Below, one piece after another: positions 21,701 to 33,590 of a stretch of DNA of 64,000 bases. The stretch's first letter is position 1; every line of letters starts with the position of its first letter. The stretch is from positions 372,001 through 436,000 of the forward strand of contig JAKCPB010000358.1 of assembly GCA_021442155.1 (NCBI GenBank), in the 5' to 3' direction. The translations under genes and the position numbers were made by a program. Source of the stretch: Cymbidium sinense. Taxonomy: Eukaryota > Streptophyta > Magnoliopsida > Asparagales > Orchidaceae. The notes beneath the pieces are model-generated. The model saw nothing but the letters and a program-made list of their open reading frames with translations. It ran no database searches and was not told the DNA's origin.

Positions 21701-23010
21701 ATATTTCCAAGGTAAACACCCTCTTACTGTGCTTATAAAGTTGGTGACTCTCCAGTTTGGAAAAGGCTTTGCTCCATTAAATGGGTTGTTGAATCCTTAA
21801 TATCTTGGGGTATTCATTTGGGTTCTTCTTTTGGAAAGACAATTGGATTGGCAATGGCTCTATTGTCTCCCTTTTATCTACACACTCTACTACTGCTATC
21901 AAAGTTAACTCTTTTTGGCTTAATAATAATAATTAAAATAGAAACAAACTTGAGAATGACATTCCTATATCATTTTTTGACAAGTTTAGCAACATTACTA
22001 TTTTTCTAGTAAATCAGATCAAATTCTTTTCAAGCTCTCTTACAATGGTGATTTTGTTCTTAAAGAGTTTTGGAATTTCATTAGAACACCTCTAATGTTT
22101 TCATTAAACTTTGGAACAATATCATTCCCATTTCTTATTCTATTTTAGCTTGGAGATTTTGAATAACTTCATCTTTTGATTCCTTGCTCTAGCTTAAAGG
22201 GTTTTATTTACCTTCTAAGTGTTATTGCTTTCATATTTAAAATGGTAATCATGTTTTTTTCAATGGTGCTATTGCTTCCAAACTTTGGATATGGCATGAT
22301 GATTTATTTAACACTAACTATTTTCACTCTCTTTCATTATATCAACTTCTTGAAGTTTGTTTCCATAAAATTGTGTAAGGTCATATCAAAGTTTTTATTG
22401 CTATATTTGGTTCATTTGGATGGATAGATTATGATGCTAAAATATCATGGTATCCTATGAACCATAAAGGATCCTTACAACTAAAAAAATTCATACTTTG
22501 TTAAATGCATATTTAATTAGTAATCTTCACTTTAGAGGTTATAAATTTGTAGCTAAAATTGGGTATCACTTTGCATGATGATCCTTCCTACAAGAGTATT
22601 AGGATGATACATTGGATTAAGCCTAAAATTTTCTTAAGATCATATTGATGGTTCTATTTCCCCAAACAAATATATGGTTGGAATTCTTAGGGATTTTAAA
22701 AGTACTATCATTTTGTACTTTTTACCCCTCAAGCTTGTTATTATTTATGTTGAGCTCATGGTTGTTAATAAAGCTATTTCTATTTGTTTAAGCAAAGGAC
22801 TCTTTAATATTTGGATTGAAGTTGAGGCTCTTCTTTTACTTTATATGCTCAATAATAAAAAAATGGGGATTGTTGACTTATTTTATCTTGTAATCACACT
22901 AAAAGCTTCTTTCTCAAGTTTGCTACAAAATTTTCACATTCTTCATGAAGATGCTTCTTGATTTCTGGCTAATTTGGGAGGGTAAATGATCTCACTTTAT
23001 TTGATAACCA
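21701..23010 (+). pseudogene. LINE-A ORF2 C-terminus: zf-RVT and RNase H remnants
   Basis: The zf-RVT-like part (GFYLPSKCYCFH, then ASKLWIWHDDLF) lies near 22180-22310. The RNase H part at about 22600-22965 keeps GILRDFKSTI, VELMVVNKAISI and NIWIEVEALLLL. The NTDGS motif, present in LINE-B, has decayed to a DGSI-like word near 22650. Plant LINEs of this group often carry a C-terminal RNase H, which removes RNA from the hybrid. Several stops and shifts are present. Confidence 0.72.
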
Positions 23011-25326
23011 TAAACATAGCATTTGCATGATGGTCAATTTGGATATTTATTTTTTTTGGTTTTATTTTGTGCTTCCCTCGAAGTGGTTTTTTTGAGTTTA
23101 TTTTTTTATACTTAAACCCCTTCCTCTTAACCCCATTCTATACTTGACAAACCCTTTTTGGGTCGTAGTGGTAATTGATTTCCTCTCCTCTAAGGCGGTG
23201 GTTTTCTTTCTATGGCTCATGCTATGCTTCTTTTTGTCACAAGCTAGTGATTTTGAGGGTCTCTATTTGGTTATGGTTGTGCCCATTTTGGCTACCCTTT
23301 TATTAATGGATGTTGGGTTTGCCTCTGGTTTTGGTTGGCTATGTATTTGAATTGGATTTTTTGCTCTATGGTTGGCTCTACTGGTTCTTTGATTGCTTCT
23401 TCCATTGGTTATTTTTGGTTTTTTTCATGTGTTGGCCTCTTAGCTTGGCTTAGTTTTGGGTTTTTGTGGTTGATGTTCTCCTTTCTGGTTTTTTGCCTTG
23501 GGCTTTTGGTTGGGTTTCCCTCTGCCTTGTGGATTGAGGTAGCTGTTCTATGGTTGTTGTCATCCTATTTTGTCCTTTGTGGTGATTGTCTACTCTTTGA
23601 GAATTGAAAAGGGTTTTGTTTGTCTCTGGCTTTGTTCCTTTCCTTATAGTTTTGCTACTTGTGGTTGGGTGGTCCTCCTTAGCCTTCATCTAGCTGGGTG
23701 ACTACCATTTTTGTTTCTTAGTTATTTTTGAGAAATCCAAGTAGGTTGTGGATTTATCTATTGTTGCTCTTTTCCTCTTTTTTGGGCTTTGTATTGGCTT
23801 TGTCTGGTTATTGTTTTTTATTGGTTGGTATTTTTTTATTTTTGGGTTGGTTGGTGGGTGGATGTGTTGGATGTTTGATGGTTGGTTTAGGTGCTTTTGG
23901 TTGGGTTCTCTGGTTGGGTTTGTCTCTAGGTTGGTTATCCTCCTTTGTTGGGTGCAGTTGCTTTTCTTTTATTTTTGTTCCTAGTTTGTGTGTCAATTTT
24001 TCTGCTGCTCTGATTTCTCCTACTGCTCATCTTGTTGGTTGTCAGCCTAGGTTGTTTTATTTGCTAATTTATTGGTGGAGGATATGAGTTCTTGTGTTTC
24101 TTTTTGTCATGGTTTAGGACTTGTTGTCCAGGGTTAGCTGCTTGAGGGGTTTTTTGTGGCTCCTGTCTTGCCTTGTATGGTTGTGTTGTGGCATGGTGTT
24201 TTGGGATTTATGTTGGCTATTAGTATTGACTCCCTCTAGTTTATTTGGCTCTCCTTATTTCTTGATATTTTCCTCTTGGTTGGTGGTTGTGGATTTGTTG
24301 TTCTTTTGGCTGCCTTGGTGGTGGTTTTGATGGTAATTTTTGGATACCCTCTTGGCCTCTCTATGTTATGGCTTTCCTCTCTCTATTATTGCTTATCTCC
24401 TACTATTTTGCTATTTGGGTGGAGGTTTTGCTCTTGGATTTGGATTACTAGTGCTCTGGAGATAGTTGTTGGTTATTGTTTTGCCTATGGAACTATTTTG
24501 CTCAATTGTGTTATCCCCCCTATTTATGCTAACTGCCCCTTTTTCATGTTTCTGTTCCTATTGGTGGTGCCTTCGGTGGAGTTACTGCTTTGTTTATTTT
24601 AGGTTGGCCACTGATCCTATTGTAACTTCTAGGATGTTGGCTTTAAGTGATTGGTTTATTGTGGGTTTTGGTTGGTGGGTTGGCTGCTGGCTGGCTACTA
24701 CCTAGCTATTTTTCTCTATTTGTTTGGTGTAGAAACTGGATCACTATGGACTATTTTGCCTTGGATGGTTGCTTATATCAGGTATATTGGCTATGATGGC
24801 CTTGATGTTTCCTCATATCTTCTCTCTGGTTGGTAGCATGCATATGATTGTAACCCTTCTCATCAAGTTTGGATGCCCATATGTATTATTGCCCTTGAGA
24901 TGATCTTAAGCAGCCTTCTCTTTCATAGCTCTTTCTAAATTGTCTACTTTATCTTTTCTCTTGAGCTATGACCATTGCCTTTATAGTGTTTTGTAGATTA
25001 ATTTAGGTTGGAACTTCATAGATGGAATGATCTTTTCAGTCAACTCAATGTATTGATGTGGATCTTGCTTATCTTGACTTCTCAAAGGGATCATGAGTCT
25101 TCTTGTAGTCTTTTACTTTCTTGAGTTATATTAGTCTTATTTTGGGTCTTTTCTAGGTTTCTTTTAAGCTAAGCTATTGTATTTGCTCTTTAATTTTTTT
25201 TCCATTGTACTTAGATGGGGGTTTAGCTCTTTAGGTTTCTTCTTATGGCGTAGAACTTTGTGCTTTACCCCCCAGGACATTGTATCCTTTATTTTTATGG
25301 TAATAAAATTCAAACTTTCCTAAAAA
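23011..25326 (+). other. LINE-A 3' UTR, T/G-rich
   Basis: About 2.3 kb following ORF2. From 23040 to 24840 the + strand is rich in T and G and poor in A (words TTGGTTGGG, TTGGCTTTG, TGGTTATTG). This creates several overlapping frames of strongly hydrophobic peptides, which I do not treat as genes. The distal part (24770-25300) contains words shared with all five LINE 3'-end copies: TATATCAGGTAT, GGTAGCAT, TATGTATTATTGCCC, ACTTTGTGCTTTACC. A GTAATAAAAT signal precedes the A-run. Confidence 0.75.
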
Positions 25327-26443
25327 ACCCTAAACACTAAATTCCAAACCACAATCCTAAACCTAAACCTAAAATAAAGAAAAAGCTAAAAAATAAAAAT
25401 AAAACCTAAAATAAAATAAATAAATAAAATAAAATAAAATAAAACCCTAAACTAAACCTAAACAAAAATAAAATTAAAAATAAAACTAAAATAAAATAAA
25501 ATAAATGAAACCTAAACTAAACTAAAAAAATAAAAAAACCTAAATAAAAAACTAAATAAAACTAAAATAAAATAAACCTAAAATAAAATAAAATAAAAAC
25601 CTAAACCTAAAATAAACCTAAAAATAAATAAAATAAAACCTAAACCTAAAAACCAAAACCTAAAATAAATAAATAAAAAAGAATAAATAAACCTAAACTA
25701 AAATAAATCAAACCTAAACCTAAAACTAAAATAAATAAACTAAAATTAAACCTAAATTAAAAAAGAAAACCATAAAATAAACCTAAAATAAAAATCTAAA
25801 ACCTAAACCTAAAAATAAATCTAAACCTAAACCTAAAAATAAAAAATAAGACCTAAGCCTAAAAAATAAAATATAAATAAAACTAAAATTAAAATAAACT
25901 AAAATTAAAAATAAACTAAAATAAATAAACTTAAAATAAAATCTAAACTAAATTAAAATAAAAATAAATCTAAATAAAATTTAAAATAAAATAAAACTAA
26001 ATTAAATAAATAAACTAAATAAACTAAATAAACCTAAACCTACTTGGTTTGCAATTAAAAAAAACCCAAAACCTAAAATAAACCTAAACCACCCTAGGCC
26101 ATTAAACTTAACCTTAGGCAGAGCCCTAAACCTACCAGACCTGAGCCCAAAATAAACCTAGGCCAGCCCAATCCTAAAACCCCAAACCCTAAACATTAAA
26201 CCTTAAACCCTAAAAACCTAAAAATCTAAACCTAAAATAAATAAAACCTAGAAACAAAATAAATAAAAAAACCTAATCCTAAATAAAATAAAAAAGTAAA
26301 ACAAAATAAAAACCTAAACTAAAACCTAAACCTAAACCTAAACTTAAACTTAAACCAAAAAAAAATAATAATAATAACTAAATTAAAAGAAAAGAAATAA
26401 ATATAATTAAAAAAACACTAAACTTAAAATGAACCCTAAACCC
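25327..26443. repeat. Telomere-like satellite after LINE-A
   Basis: Starts CCCTAAACACTAAATTCC directly after the LINE A-run. A long AAATAAA/CCTAAA body runs to box 12. A short head with CTAGGCC and CTGAGCCC words (26085-26165) and a second short body follow. No gene. Confidence 0.85.
26021..26057 (+). repeat. Monomer-end box 12
   Basis: AAACTAAATAAACCTAAACC then TACTTGGTTTGCAATT, followed by an A-run and CCCAAAACC. Confidence 0.7.
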
Positions 26444-27858
26444 CTTCCTATCGGGTTAGTTTTTATTTCTGGGGTAGTTTGGTTTTTTGGCAAGTCTTGG
26501 CTAGCTACTGTTGTTTCCTTTCTATGGTTTATGAGATTCTTTTGGACCTCTATTGTATGGTGCTTTGTTGGTTTTACTTCCAGCTACTAGGGATGCTAAT
26601 TTATTATATAGGATATTCTCATGGTTGCCTTATGGGTTTATGTATGGTTTGATTGGAGGACTTTTAGTTGTCCTTGGAATCTTGGTTGGTTGATTTTGTT
26701 TCCTTGTTGGTCTTTTCCTTATTCTTGGAAAATTTGTTGGAGCCTTTTGCTATGCTGGCTGAACCTTTGTTGATTCTTTTAGATTGAACTTTGTAGTTTA
26801 AATGATTGGTCTGGCCCTTTTATTATGATTATTTTATCTTATTGATTTTCACTAAATGCAGCTTATGTCTCCTTCAGTTGATGGTTTCATTTTTAAGTTG
26901 TTTAGTCATTTGTGGTTGCTCACAATAGTTTGGCTTGGTGACTAATACTTGTTGGGACTTTGGCTTGAGGGATCCTATCTTGGTTTTGTTGGATGTTTCT
27001 CTGTTAATTGCATGGGTTTGGTGCTTACTGACTGTTGGTTCTAGGTTTTCCCTTGTTTGGATCTTGGATGGGTATTTGGATAATGGCTACTGTTGGTGTT
27101 CTAACTTTTTTCTAGCCTCTCTGTGGGTTCTTGGGATTAATCTATTGTGGTTTTTGTTTGGTGGTTTGGCTACTAGCTAGTTGCTGGTTGGTTGCTCTTT
27201 ATTAAATGGTGTAGGATCTGGAACTCTATAGACTATTGGCCTTGGATGTTTGCTTGTATCAGGTATGTTGGCTATAATGGCTTTGATGTTACTCACCTCT
27301 TCTCTCTAGTTGGTAGCATTACATATGATTGAAACCCTTCTTTATGAAGTTTGGTTGTTCATATGTATTGTTAACCCTTGAGATGATCTTCACTGAGCTT
27401 GAGCTTTCTCGTTCTCAACTCTCTCAACTTCCTCTCTTTATCTTTATCCTTTTTATCTATGACTTTTTCCATTGTAGTGTGGTGCAAATTTCTTTTACAG
27501 GTTGAAACTTTATAGACGAAATGGTTGGTACTCAGTCAACCCAAGTGTTGTTGTTGTGGATCATGCTTATCTTGCTTTCTCAAAGAAATCATGAACTATT
27601 GCTGACTCATTCTTTTATTATTTTCTAGATTTGTTTTATTCTTACTCTATGTCTTTTTCTCTTATGCTTTTTAGCTATTGTATTTGTTCTTTTATTTTGT
27701 TTTCTTTTTCCAATGTACTTAGATGGGAGTTTAGCTCTTTAGGTTTCTTGTAGCTCTGAGTGGATTAGAATTTTAGAGCTTTACCCTTTTAAGAATATTG
27801 TATCTTTTCCTTTTATGGTAATAAAATTATAACTAATCCTCCTCCCACCTAAAAAAAA
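26444..27858 (+). mobile_element. LINE 3'-end copy F1 (5'-truncated)
   Basis: About 1.4 kb made only of LINE 3' UTR, with no coding part. It opens CCTTCCTATCGGGTTAG and runs through the shared words GGTTGCTCACAATAG, TATCAGGTATGTTGGC, GGTAGCATTACATATGATTG and TTTTATGGTAATAAAATT. The A-run at 27851-27858 passes into CCCTAAATC. 5' truncation is normal for LINE insertions. The hydrophobic frames inside it are UTR shadows. Confidence 0.85.
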
Positions 27859-28119
27859 CCCTAAATCTAAATCCTTAACCCTAAAATCCTAAACCCTAAA
27901 ACCCTAAACCTAAACCCTACTAAACTAAACCTAAACCCAAAAAAACCCACTCAAACTTAAACCATAAACCTTAAAACCACAAAGCATAAACACTAAACCC
28001 TAAACCTTAAACCCTAAGCTGACCCTACTAACTAAACCCTAAATCTTGAAATAATAAACTAAACCTAAAGTAACTAAATAAATATAAATTAAACCCTAAA
28101 CCCAAAAATACTAAACCCT
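27859..28119. repeat. Telomere-like spacer between F1 and GR-RBP copy 9
   Basis: CCCTAAA words with the GR-RBP leader (TAAAGTAACTAAATAAAT) at about 28067. Confidence 0.85.
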
Positions 28120-28526
28120 AGATTGGGAACCTTGGGGAACATCACCATCAACAAGGCTAAGTCTAGATCGGTGGTAAAGCTAGAGGTTATTATCTTGGTG
28201 GTGGGGATATGGAGGTCTTGGTTGATTTAGGTGGTGTTAAGCAATGGTGGGAGACGGAGGTTGCTATGGTGGTAGGAGATGTAGGTTATGATGGTGGATC
28301 ATGCTACTGACTGGTTCTAATGGGATGGAGAAATTGAAGAGCGGATGATCTCTTTGCTTATGTATCATTAGAGAGTTCATGCAATCTAGGGTTTTATTTT
28401 TGCTCTATGCGTCTATTTTTATCTATAGTCTCTTGTGTCTTAGAAAACTTGACGTGTTACTTGGTTGATGAAATCGAAATAAAGAAATGTTGAAACTGAA
28501 TTTATTCTATGTTCAAAAAAGAAAAA
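28120..28526 (+). pseudogene. GR-RBP copy 9 (eroded)
   Basis: Recognised by GGGGAACATCACCATCAAC, CTAAGTCTAGATCGG and the 3' UTR (CTAGGGTTTTATTTTTGC, TTACTTGGTTGATGAAATC). The Gly-rich part has many deletions, and the end reads near DGNWRN with shifts (GGGATGGAGAAATTGA). The A-rich tail ends near 28526. The 3' flank (CCCTAAACTAAAACCT) is that of subfamily a. Confidence 0.82.
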
Positions 28527-29317
28527 CCTAAAATCCTAAACCCTAAACTAAAACCTAAACCTTAAACCTAAAACTTAAACTCTAAACCCCCTCCCTAAAC
28601 CTAAACCCTAAACTAAAAAACTCCTTAAACCCTAAACCTTCCACCTAAACCCTCCCCTACCACTATACTAATCCACAAACTAAACCCTCCACTCCTACTA
28701 ACCCTACCACAAGACTAAAGCTAAACTTAAACCTATTAATATAACCTAAAATAATAACAATCTACCAATACAATAAAACTTCTAAATGTTCACTCCTCTA
28801 AAATAAATTAAATAAACTAAAAAAGATTAAAATAATAGGCTAAACTAAAATAAAATGCAATTAAAATAAAACTAATAAAAATAAAATAATAATAAAATAA
28901 AACATAAACAAAATAAAATAAAAATAAGTGTAAATAACTTAAACCCTAAACTAAAAAACCCTGGACCTAAAATAAAATAAAATAAAACCTAAACTAAAAT
29001 AAACTATCTAGATGAAAACCTAAACCTAAACTAAATAAATTAAATAAACTAAAAATAAATCTCTAAACATAAAAAAAATAAAATCTTAAAATAAACCTAA
29101 AATAAAAATAAAACCTAAAAAAAAAATAAAATAAAACTTAAACCTAAACATAAAAATAAAAAAATAAAACTTAAAGTAGACAAAATAAAAATAAAACTAA
29201 ACATAAAAATAAACTAAAAAAACCTAAAACTAAAATATAACTAAAAGATAAAAACTAATAAAAAATAAATAACATAAATAAAAAAAAATAAATAAACGAA
29301 ATAAATAAAACTAAATA

Positions 29318-29349
29318 AACTAAATAAACCTAAACCTAGTTTAAATTCA
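29318..29349 (+). repeat. Monomer-end box 13
   Basis: AACTAAATAAACCTAAACCT then AGTTTAAATTC. The TACTTAA part is lost. Confidence 0.6.
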
Positions 29350-30110
29350 AAGAAAAAATAAAATATAAATTAAAACCCTAAAACCTAAACCTATTAACCC
29401 AGGCTCTAACCTGACTCAAAACTCACCTAACCTGAGCCTCTATGACCTCTCACTGGGCCCAACCAGATCCCACTTCCCACCAAACCTAAACTCAAATAAA
29501 ACCTGATAAAATAAAATAATAATAAATATAAAATAATTAAACCTAAACTCCAAAAAAAAATAAATAAAATAAACTATAAAGCTAAACTAAAATAAATAAA
29601 TGAAGTAAACTAAAATAAAATAAACCTAAAAATAAAACCTAAATAAATAAAAATAAAATCTTAAATATAATAAAACTAAATAAAACCTAAACCTAAAATA
29701 ATAAAATAAACCCAAACTAAAAGTAACCTAAACTTAAAATAAACAAAATAAAATAAACCTAAACCTAAACTAAAATACAATAAATAAATAAACCTAAAAC
29801 CTAAATATAAAAACTAAAATAAATAATTAAACTAAAATAAACTTAAAATCTAAAATAAAACCTAAAATAAACCAAATAAGTGTTAAACCTAAACCTAAAA
29901 AATAAAATAAAATAAAATTAAACCTAAAAATAAAAAAACTACCTAAAATAAAATAAAATAAAACTAAAACTAAATTGACTAAACTAAACCTAAAATAAAC
30001 TAAAATGAAAACTTAAACTAAAATAAATAAACTAAACTAAATAAAATAAAAAAATAAACCTAAATAAAATAAAATAAAATAAACTAAACAAATAAAATAA
30101 ACTAAATAAA

Positions 30111-30142
30111 CTAGTAAATAAACCTGCGGTTTGAATTTTTTA
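30111..30142 (+). repeat. Monomer-end box 14
   Basis: CTAGTAAATAAACCTGCGG then TTTGAATTTTT, followed by CCCTAAAC. Confidence 0.5.
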
Positions 30143-30282
30143 AAAACCCTAAACTTAAATTAACCTTTACCTAAACCCTAAAACCATAAACCATAAACCC
30201 TACCCCTAAAATCCAACCTAAACCTAAACCTTACACCCCAAACTCACCTCTAACCCTACCTTAAACCCTAAACCTACCCTAA

Positions 30283-31487
30283 ACTTATTTTCACTTTTGG
30301 CTGAGTTGGGTTATGTTTTTTTATTAGATTTTGGGTTGGCACTTGGTTTCTACACAGTGGTTCTTGTCTTTCCAGCCTGGGTTGGCTTGGTTCTTTAAGC
30401 CTTGTGGCTACTGTATTCTCTGCTTTGTTACTCTAGGACTAGTGGATGAGATGTTTACTTTCTTTTCTATTTTTTTTGGTTGGTTTTTCTCTCATCTTGA
30501 ACTGAAATTACTTTTTTCTAGTTGATGGTTTCAATTTTGAGTTATTTAGTCATTTATGGTTGCTCACCCTCGTTTGGCTTAGTGACTGCTACTTGTTGGC
30601 ACTTTGGCTTGAGGGCTCCTATCTTGGTTTGGTTGGTTATTTCTCTATTAATTGGAATTGGCCAGGTGTTTGCTGATGGCTAGTTCTGGTTTCCCTTAGT
30701 TTAGAGTTTCGATGGGTATTTGGATAATTGTTATTGTTGGTGTTCTGACTTTGCTTGAGCCTCTCTCTAGATTATTATGATTAGTCTGTTGTAGTTTTTT
30801 TGGTGGTTTGGCTTCTAAATGGTTGTCGGTTGATTGCTCTTTGTTTAATGGTTTAAGATCTAGAACTATACGGACTGCTGGCCTTAGATGTTTGCCTATA
30901 TCAGATATGTTGGCTATGATGGCTTTGATGTTACTCACCTCTTCTCTCTGGTTGGTAGCATTACATATGATTGTAACCCTTCTTTATGAAGGTTGGATGC
31001 TCATATGTATTATTGCCCCTTGGGTTGATCATAATTGAGATTAAGCATTCTCTTTCTCAACTCTCTCCTTTCAATCTCTTTACCTTATCCTTTTTAGCTA
31101 TGACCTTTCCGTTTGTAGTGTTTTGCAGATTTCATTTACATGTTGGAACTTTACATAGGGAATGGTCGTTACTCAGTCAACCCAAGTGTTTACTATGGAT
31201 CTTGCTTATCTTGCTTTCTCAAAGATATCATGAACTGCTGCTGACTCATTTTTTTATTATTTTCAGGATCTATTTTAGTCTTACTCTATGTATTTTTCTA
31301 TTATGCTTTTTAGTTATTCAATTTGCTCTTTTATTTTCTTTTCTTTTTCTCATGTACTTAAATGGGAGTTTAGCTCTTTAGGTTCCTTGTAGCTCTGAGA
31401 ATAGTAGAATTTTAGAGCTTTACCCATTTTAAGGACATTATATCATTTCCTTTTATGGTAATAAATTTCTATCTTTCAAAAGAAAAA
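30283..31487 (+). mobile_element. LINE-derived 3'-end copy F2
   Basis: Starts ACTTATTTTCACTTTTGGC, TGAGTTGGGTTATG directly after CCCTAAA, the same 5' end as F3 and F4. Compared with F4 it lacks an internal piece (F4 about 35940-36400) but keeps the GGTTGCTCACCCTCG stretch seen in F1. It ends TTTTATGGTAATAAATTTC and an A-rich tail at 31478-31487 before TCCTAAACC. No coding capacity. Confidence 0.82.
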
Positions 31488-31644
31488 TCCTAAACCTTCA
31501 ACCCTAAACCCTTAGCCCTAAACCCTAATCCTAAACCATAAACCCTAATCCCAAACTCTAAATGTAAACCTATAGTAACTAAATAAACTAAAAAATGTAC
31601 CTAAAACCTAAAACCTCATAAACCAAAACCTAAATGTAAACCCT
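31488..31644. repeat. Telomere-like spacer between F2 and GR-RBP copy 10
   Basis: CCCTAAA words, then the GR-RBP leader (TAGTAACTAAATAAACT) at about 31573. Confidence 0.8.
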
Positions 31645-32118
31645 AAGATTGGGTAGAGCCTTGACTAAAGGAACATCACTATGTACCAGGCCCAGTCTAG
31701 ATCTAGCTGGCGAAGCGGCGGCTTATCAGTGGTGGTGGGAGATCAGAGTCGTGGATATGGAGGTGGTGGTCAAAGCAGTGGTGGTTATTAAGGCGGGAAG
31801 AGCAACGGAGATTACAGCCTTGGTTGTGGCAATGTGAGACATCTGGGATGTGATGGTGGATCTCGCTACTCGAGAGGATGGGGTGGTTTTGATGGGACCT
31901 GGGGCAATTGAAGAATGATCGATCCGATCTACTGCATGTGGAACTGTATCTTTATAATAGAGATGATTCTAGTTATCTAAGGTTATTGATTTGCTCTATG
32001 CATGCTTATTTTTTAACAATGTTGTCGCTTGTGTCTTAGAAAACTTAGTGTGATACTTGGTTGATGAAATCAAAAAGAAGATACGATGAATCTGAATTTG
32101 TTCTTTATTAAAAAAAAA
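31645..32118 (+). pseudogene. GR-RBP copy 10 (5'-truncated)
   Basis: The first Gln of the QNLDGRNIT region is a TAG, and a TAA replaces the Gly that follows LD. The reading frame then holds through YQAQSRSSWRSGG, GYGGGGQSSGGY (then TAA) and CDGGSRYSRGWGGFDGTWGN to TGA. The 3' UTR is well kept (CTAGTTATCTAAGG, TACTTGGTTGATGAAATC). The A-run at 32109-32118 is followed by CCAAAACCC. Subfamily a by its flank. Confidence 0.87.
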
Positions 32119-32633
32119 CCAAAACCCTAAAAACTAAAACTGAACCATAAACCTAAAACCAAAACCCTAAACCCTCACCCCTAAAACCCTAAACCCTAAA
32201 TCCTAAACCCCAAACCTAACCCTAAACAAATAAAAATAAACCAAAATAAATATAAATAATATAAAATAAAATAACATAAAAAAGTTTGTTAATTTTAAAA
32301 GAAGCGTAAACATAAAATAAAACCTAGACCTAAAACTGACCCAACCTGGAAATACAAAAGGCCACTGTTAAACCCTGGGTGTAGCCACTAAATCTAGGCC
32401 TAAAGCTATAAAGGCCAGCAGAGCCTAAAGCTAGGCCAAATCTTGAGCCATAAACTAACCTGAGGCTCTAAAGGCCCAAAGAACCAAACCCTAGGCCCTA
32501 AACCTTAAGCCAGACTGAGCTTTGAGCTTTAAAGCCACCTCAAGGTGTAAACCACAAAGCCTAAACACTAAACCCTAAACCCTAAACACTAAACCTTAAT
32601 CATAAATGCTAAACCCTAAGCCCTAAACCCTAA
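32119..32633. repeat. Telomere-like satellite before F3
   Basis: Short CCCTAAA head, then a stretch with CTAGGCC, CTGAGGC and CTGGGTG words (32330-32560, probable miscalls), then clean CCCTAAA words up to the F3 start. No gene. Confidence 0.78.
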
Positions 32634-33348
32634 ACTTATTTTTCAATTTTTAGCTTGAGTTGGGTTATGTTCCTCTTGCTTTTGGGTTTGCCTGGAGGTT
32701 GCTACCTCGTAGTTCTTGTATTTCCATTCTAGGTTGGCTTGGTGTTTTTGGCCTGGTGGTTGCTATCTTCTTTTCCTTGTTACACTAGTTGCTGGAGGAT
32801 GAGATAGTTTCTACTATGGATTTATTTTATTTTCTGCACTGGTTTATTTGTTGACTTTCCTCTTAAACTCGAATAACTTTTTTTTGGTTTTTCTTGGTTG
32901 GATGGGTGGCCTTCTGAGTGGGAACTACTATTGGTTGTTGCCTTTATGGGCCTTCTCTTGGAGAATTTCCTACCTATTTTTTTTATGGTTTCCTTCTAGT
33001 TCCTTGTTGTTTGTCACTAGATACTTCTTTTTCCTTCGTTTTGTGTTTGGTTATTCTCCTAGGATTAGCCTCTGTTGGGTGCATTGTTTGCAACACATTT
33101 TGTGTTGTTATTATGCTTCCTCTCAGGTTAGTCTTTGTTGCTGGGGAAGTTTTATTTTTTGATTGGTCATGGCTAATTGCTATTGTTGCCTTTCTATGGT
33201 GGATGTGCTTCTTTTGAGCCACTATTGTGTTGTGCTTTGTTGGTTTTCTACTTTTCCTTGGCTGATGGGGATGCTTCATTTCTTGGTTACTTATGATGGG
33301 TTGTTCTCTAGTTGTTGCCTTATGGCTATTTTACTTTACTAAAAAAAA
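32634..33348 (+). mobile_element. LINE-derived copy F3 (3' part missing)
   Basis: Starts ACTTATTTTTCAATTTTTAG, CTTGAGTTGGGTTATG, the same start as F2 and F4. It aligns with F4 up to GGCTATTTTACT (33327-33340; F4 about 36355-36367). There it stops and runs into an A-run and AAATAAA-rich satellite, so the last 900 bases including the polyadenylation region are absent. The hydrophobic frames at 32848-33217 come from T/G-rich UTR. Confidence 0.8.
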
Positions 33349-33560
33349 TAAAAAAAATAAAATCAAAACCTAAAAAATAAAATAAAAATGAACTAAACTA
33401 AAAAATAAACCTAAACTTAAACTTAAAACTAAAAAATAATCTAAAATAAAAAACCTAAACTAAAATAAATAATCCTAACATAAATAAACTAAACTAAATA
33501 AAAATGAAAATAAACCTAAATAAAAATAAAATATAAAATAAATAAAAAATAAAGTTAATA

Positions 33561-33590
33561 TATTTAAACCTACTAGTTTACTTAATTTTA
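33561..33590 (+). repeat. Monomer-end box 15
   Basis: TATTTAAACC then the full core TACTAGTTTACTTAATTTTA. Confidence 0.8.

Larger units (their letters stand above)
17459..25326 (+). mobile_element. LINE-A, near full-length plant LINE, decayed
   Basis: Non-LTR retrotransposon of the plant L1-like group, about 7.9 kb. Order: 5' segment (17459-17660), ORF1 with a DUF4283-like region (17667-19142), ORF2 with endonuclease, reverse transcriptase, zf-RVT and RNase H remnants (19143-23010), a very long T/G-rich 3' UTR (23011-25300), a GGTAATAAAAT signal and a short A-run that passes straight into CCCTAAA at 25327. Both ORFs carry many stops and frameshifts, so it is inactive. Target-site duplications cannot be told from the surrounding repeat. 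It shares 60-80% of its words with LINE-B by eye. Confidence 0.88.
28527..30282. repeat. Telomere-like satellite with boxes 13 and 14
   Basis: CCCTAAA head with C-rich variants (28540-28790), long AAATAAA body to box 13, a head with CAGGCTC, ACTGGGCCC words (29395-29490, probable miscalls), another body to box 14, and a short CCCTAAA head up to F2. No gene. Confidence 0.83.

Noticed and set aside
23144..24836. Chain of overlapping frames coding for very hydrophobic, membrane-like proteins
   Set aside because: They lie in the T/G-rich 3' UTR of LINE-A, overlap in several frames, and are not conserved in LINE-B or F1-F5. TTG, TTT and TGG codons make Leu, Phe and Trp by composition.
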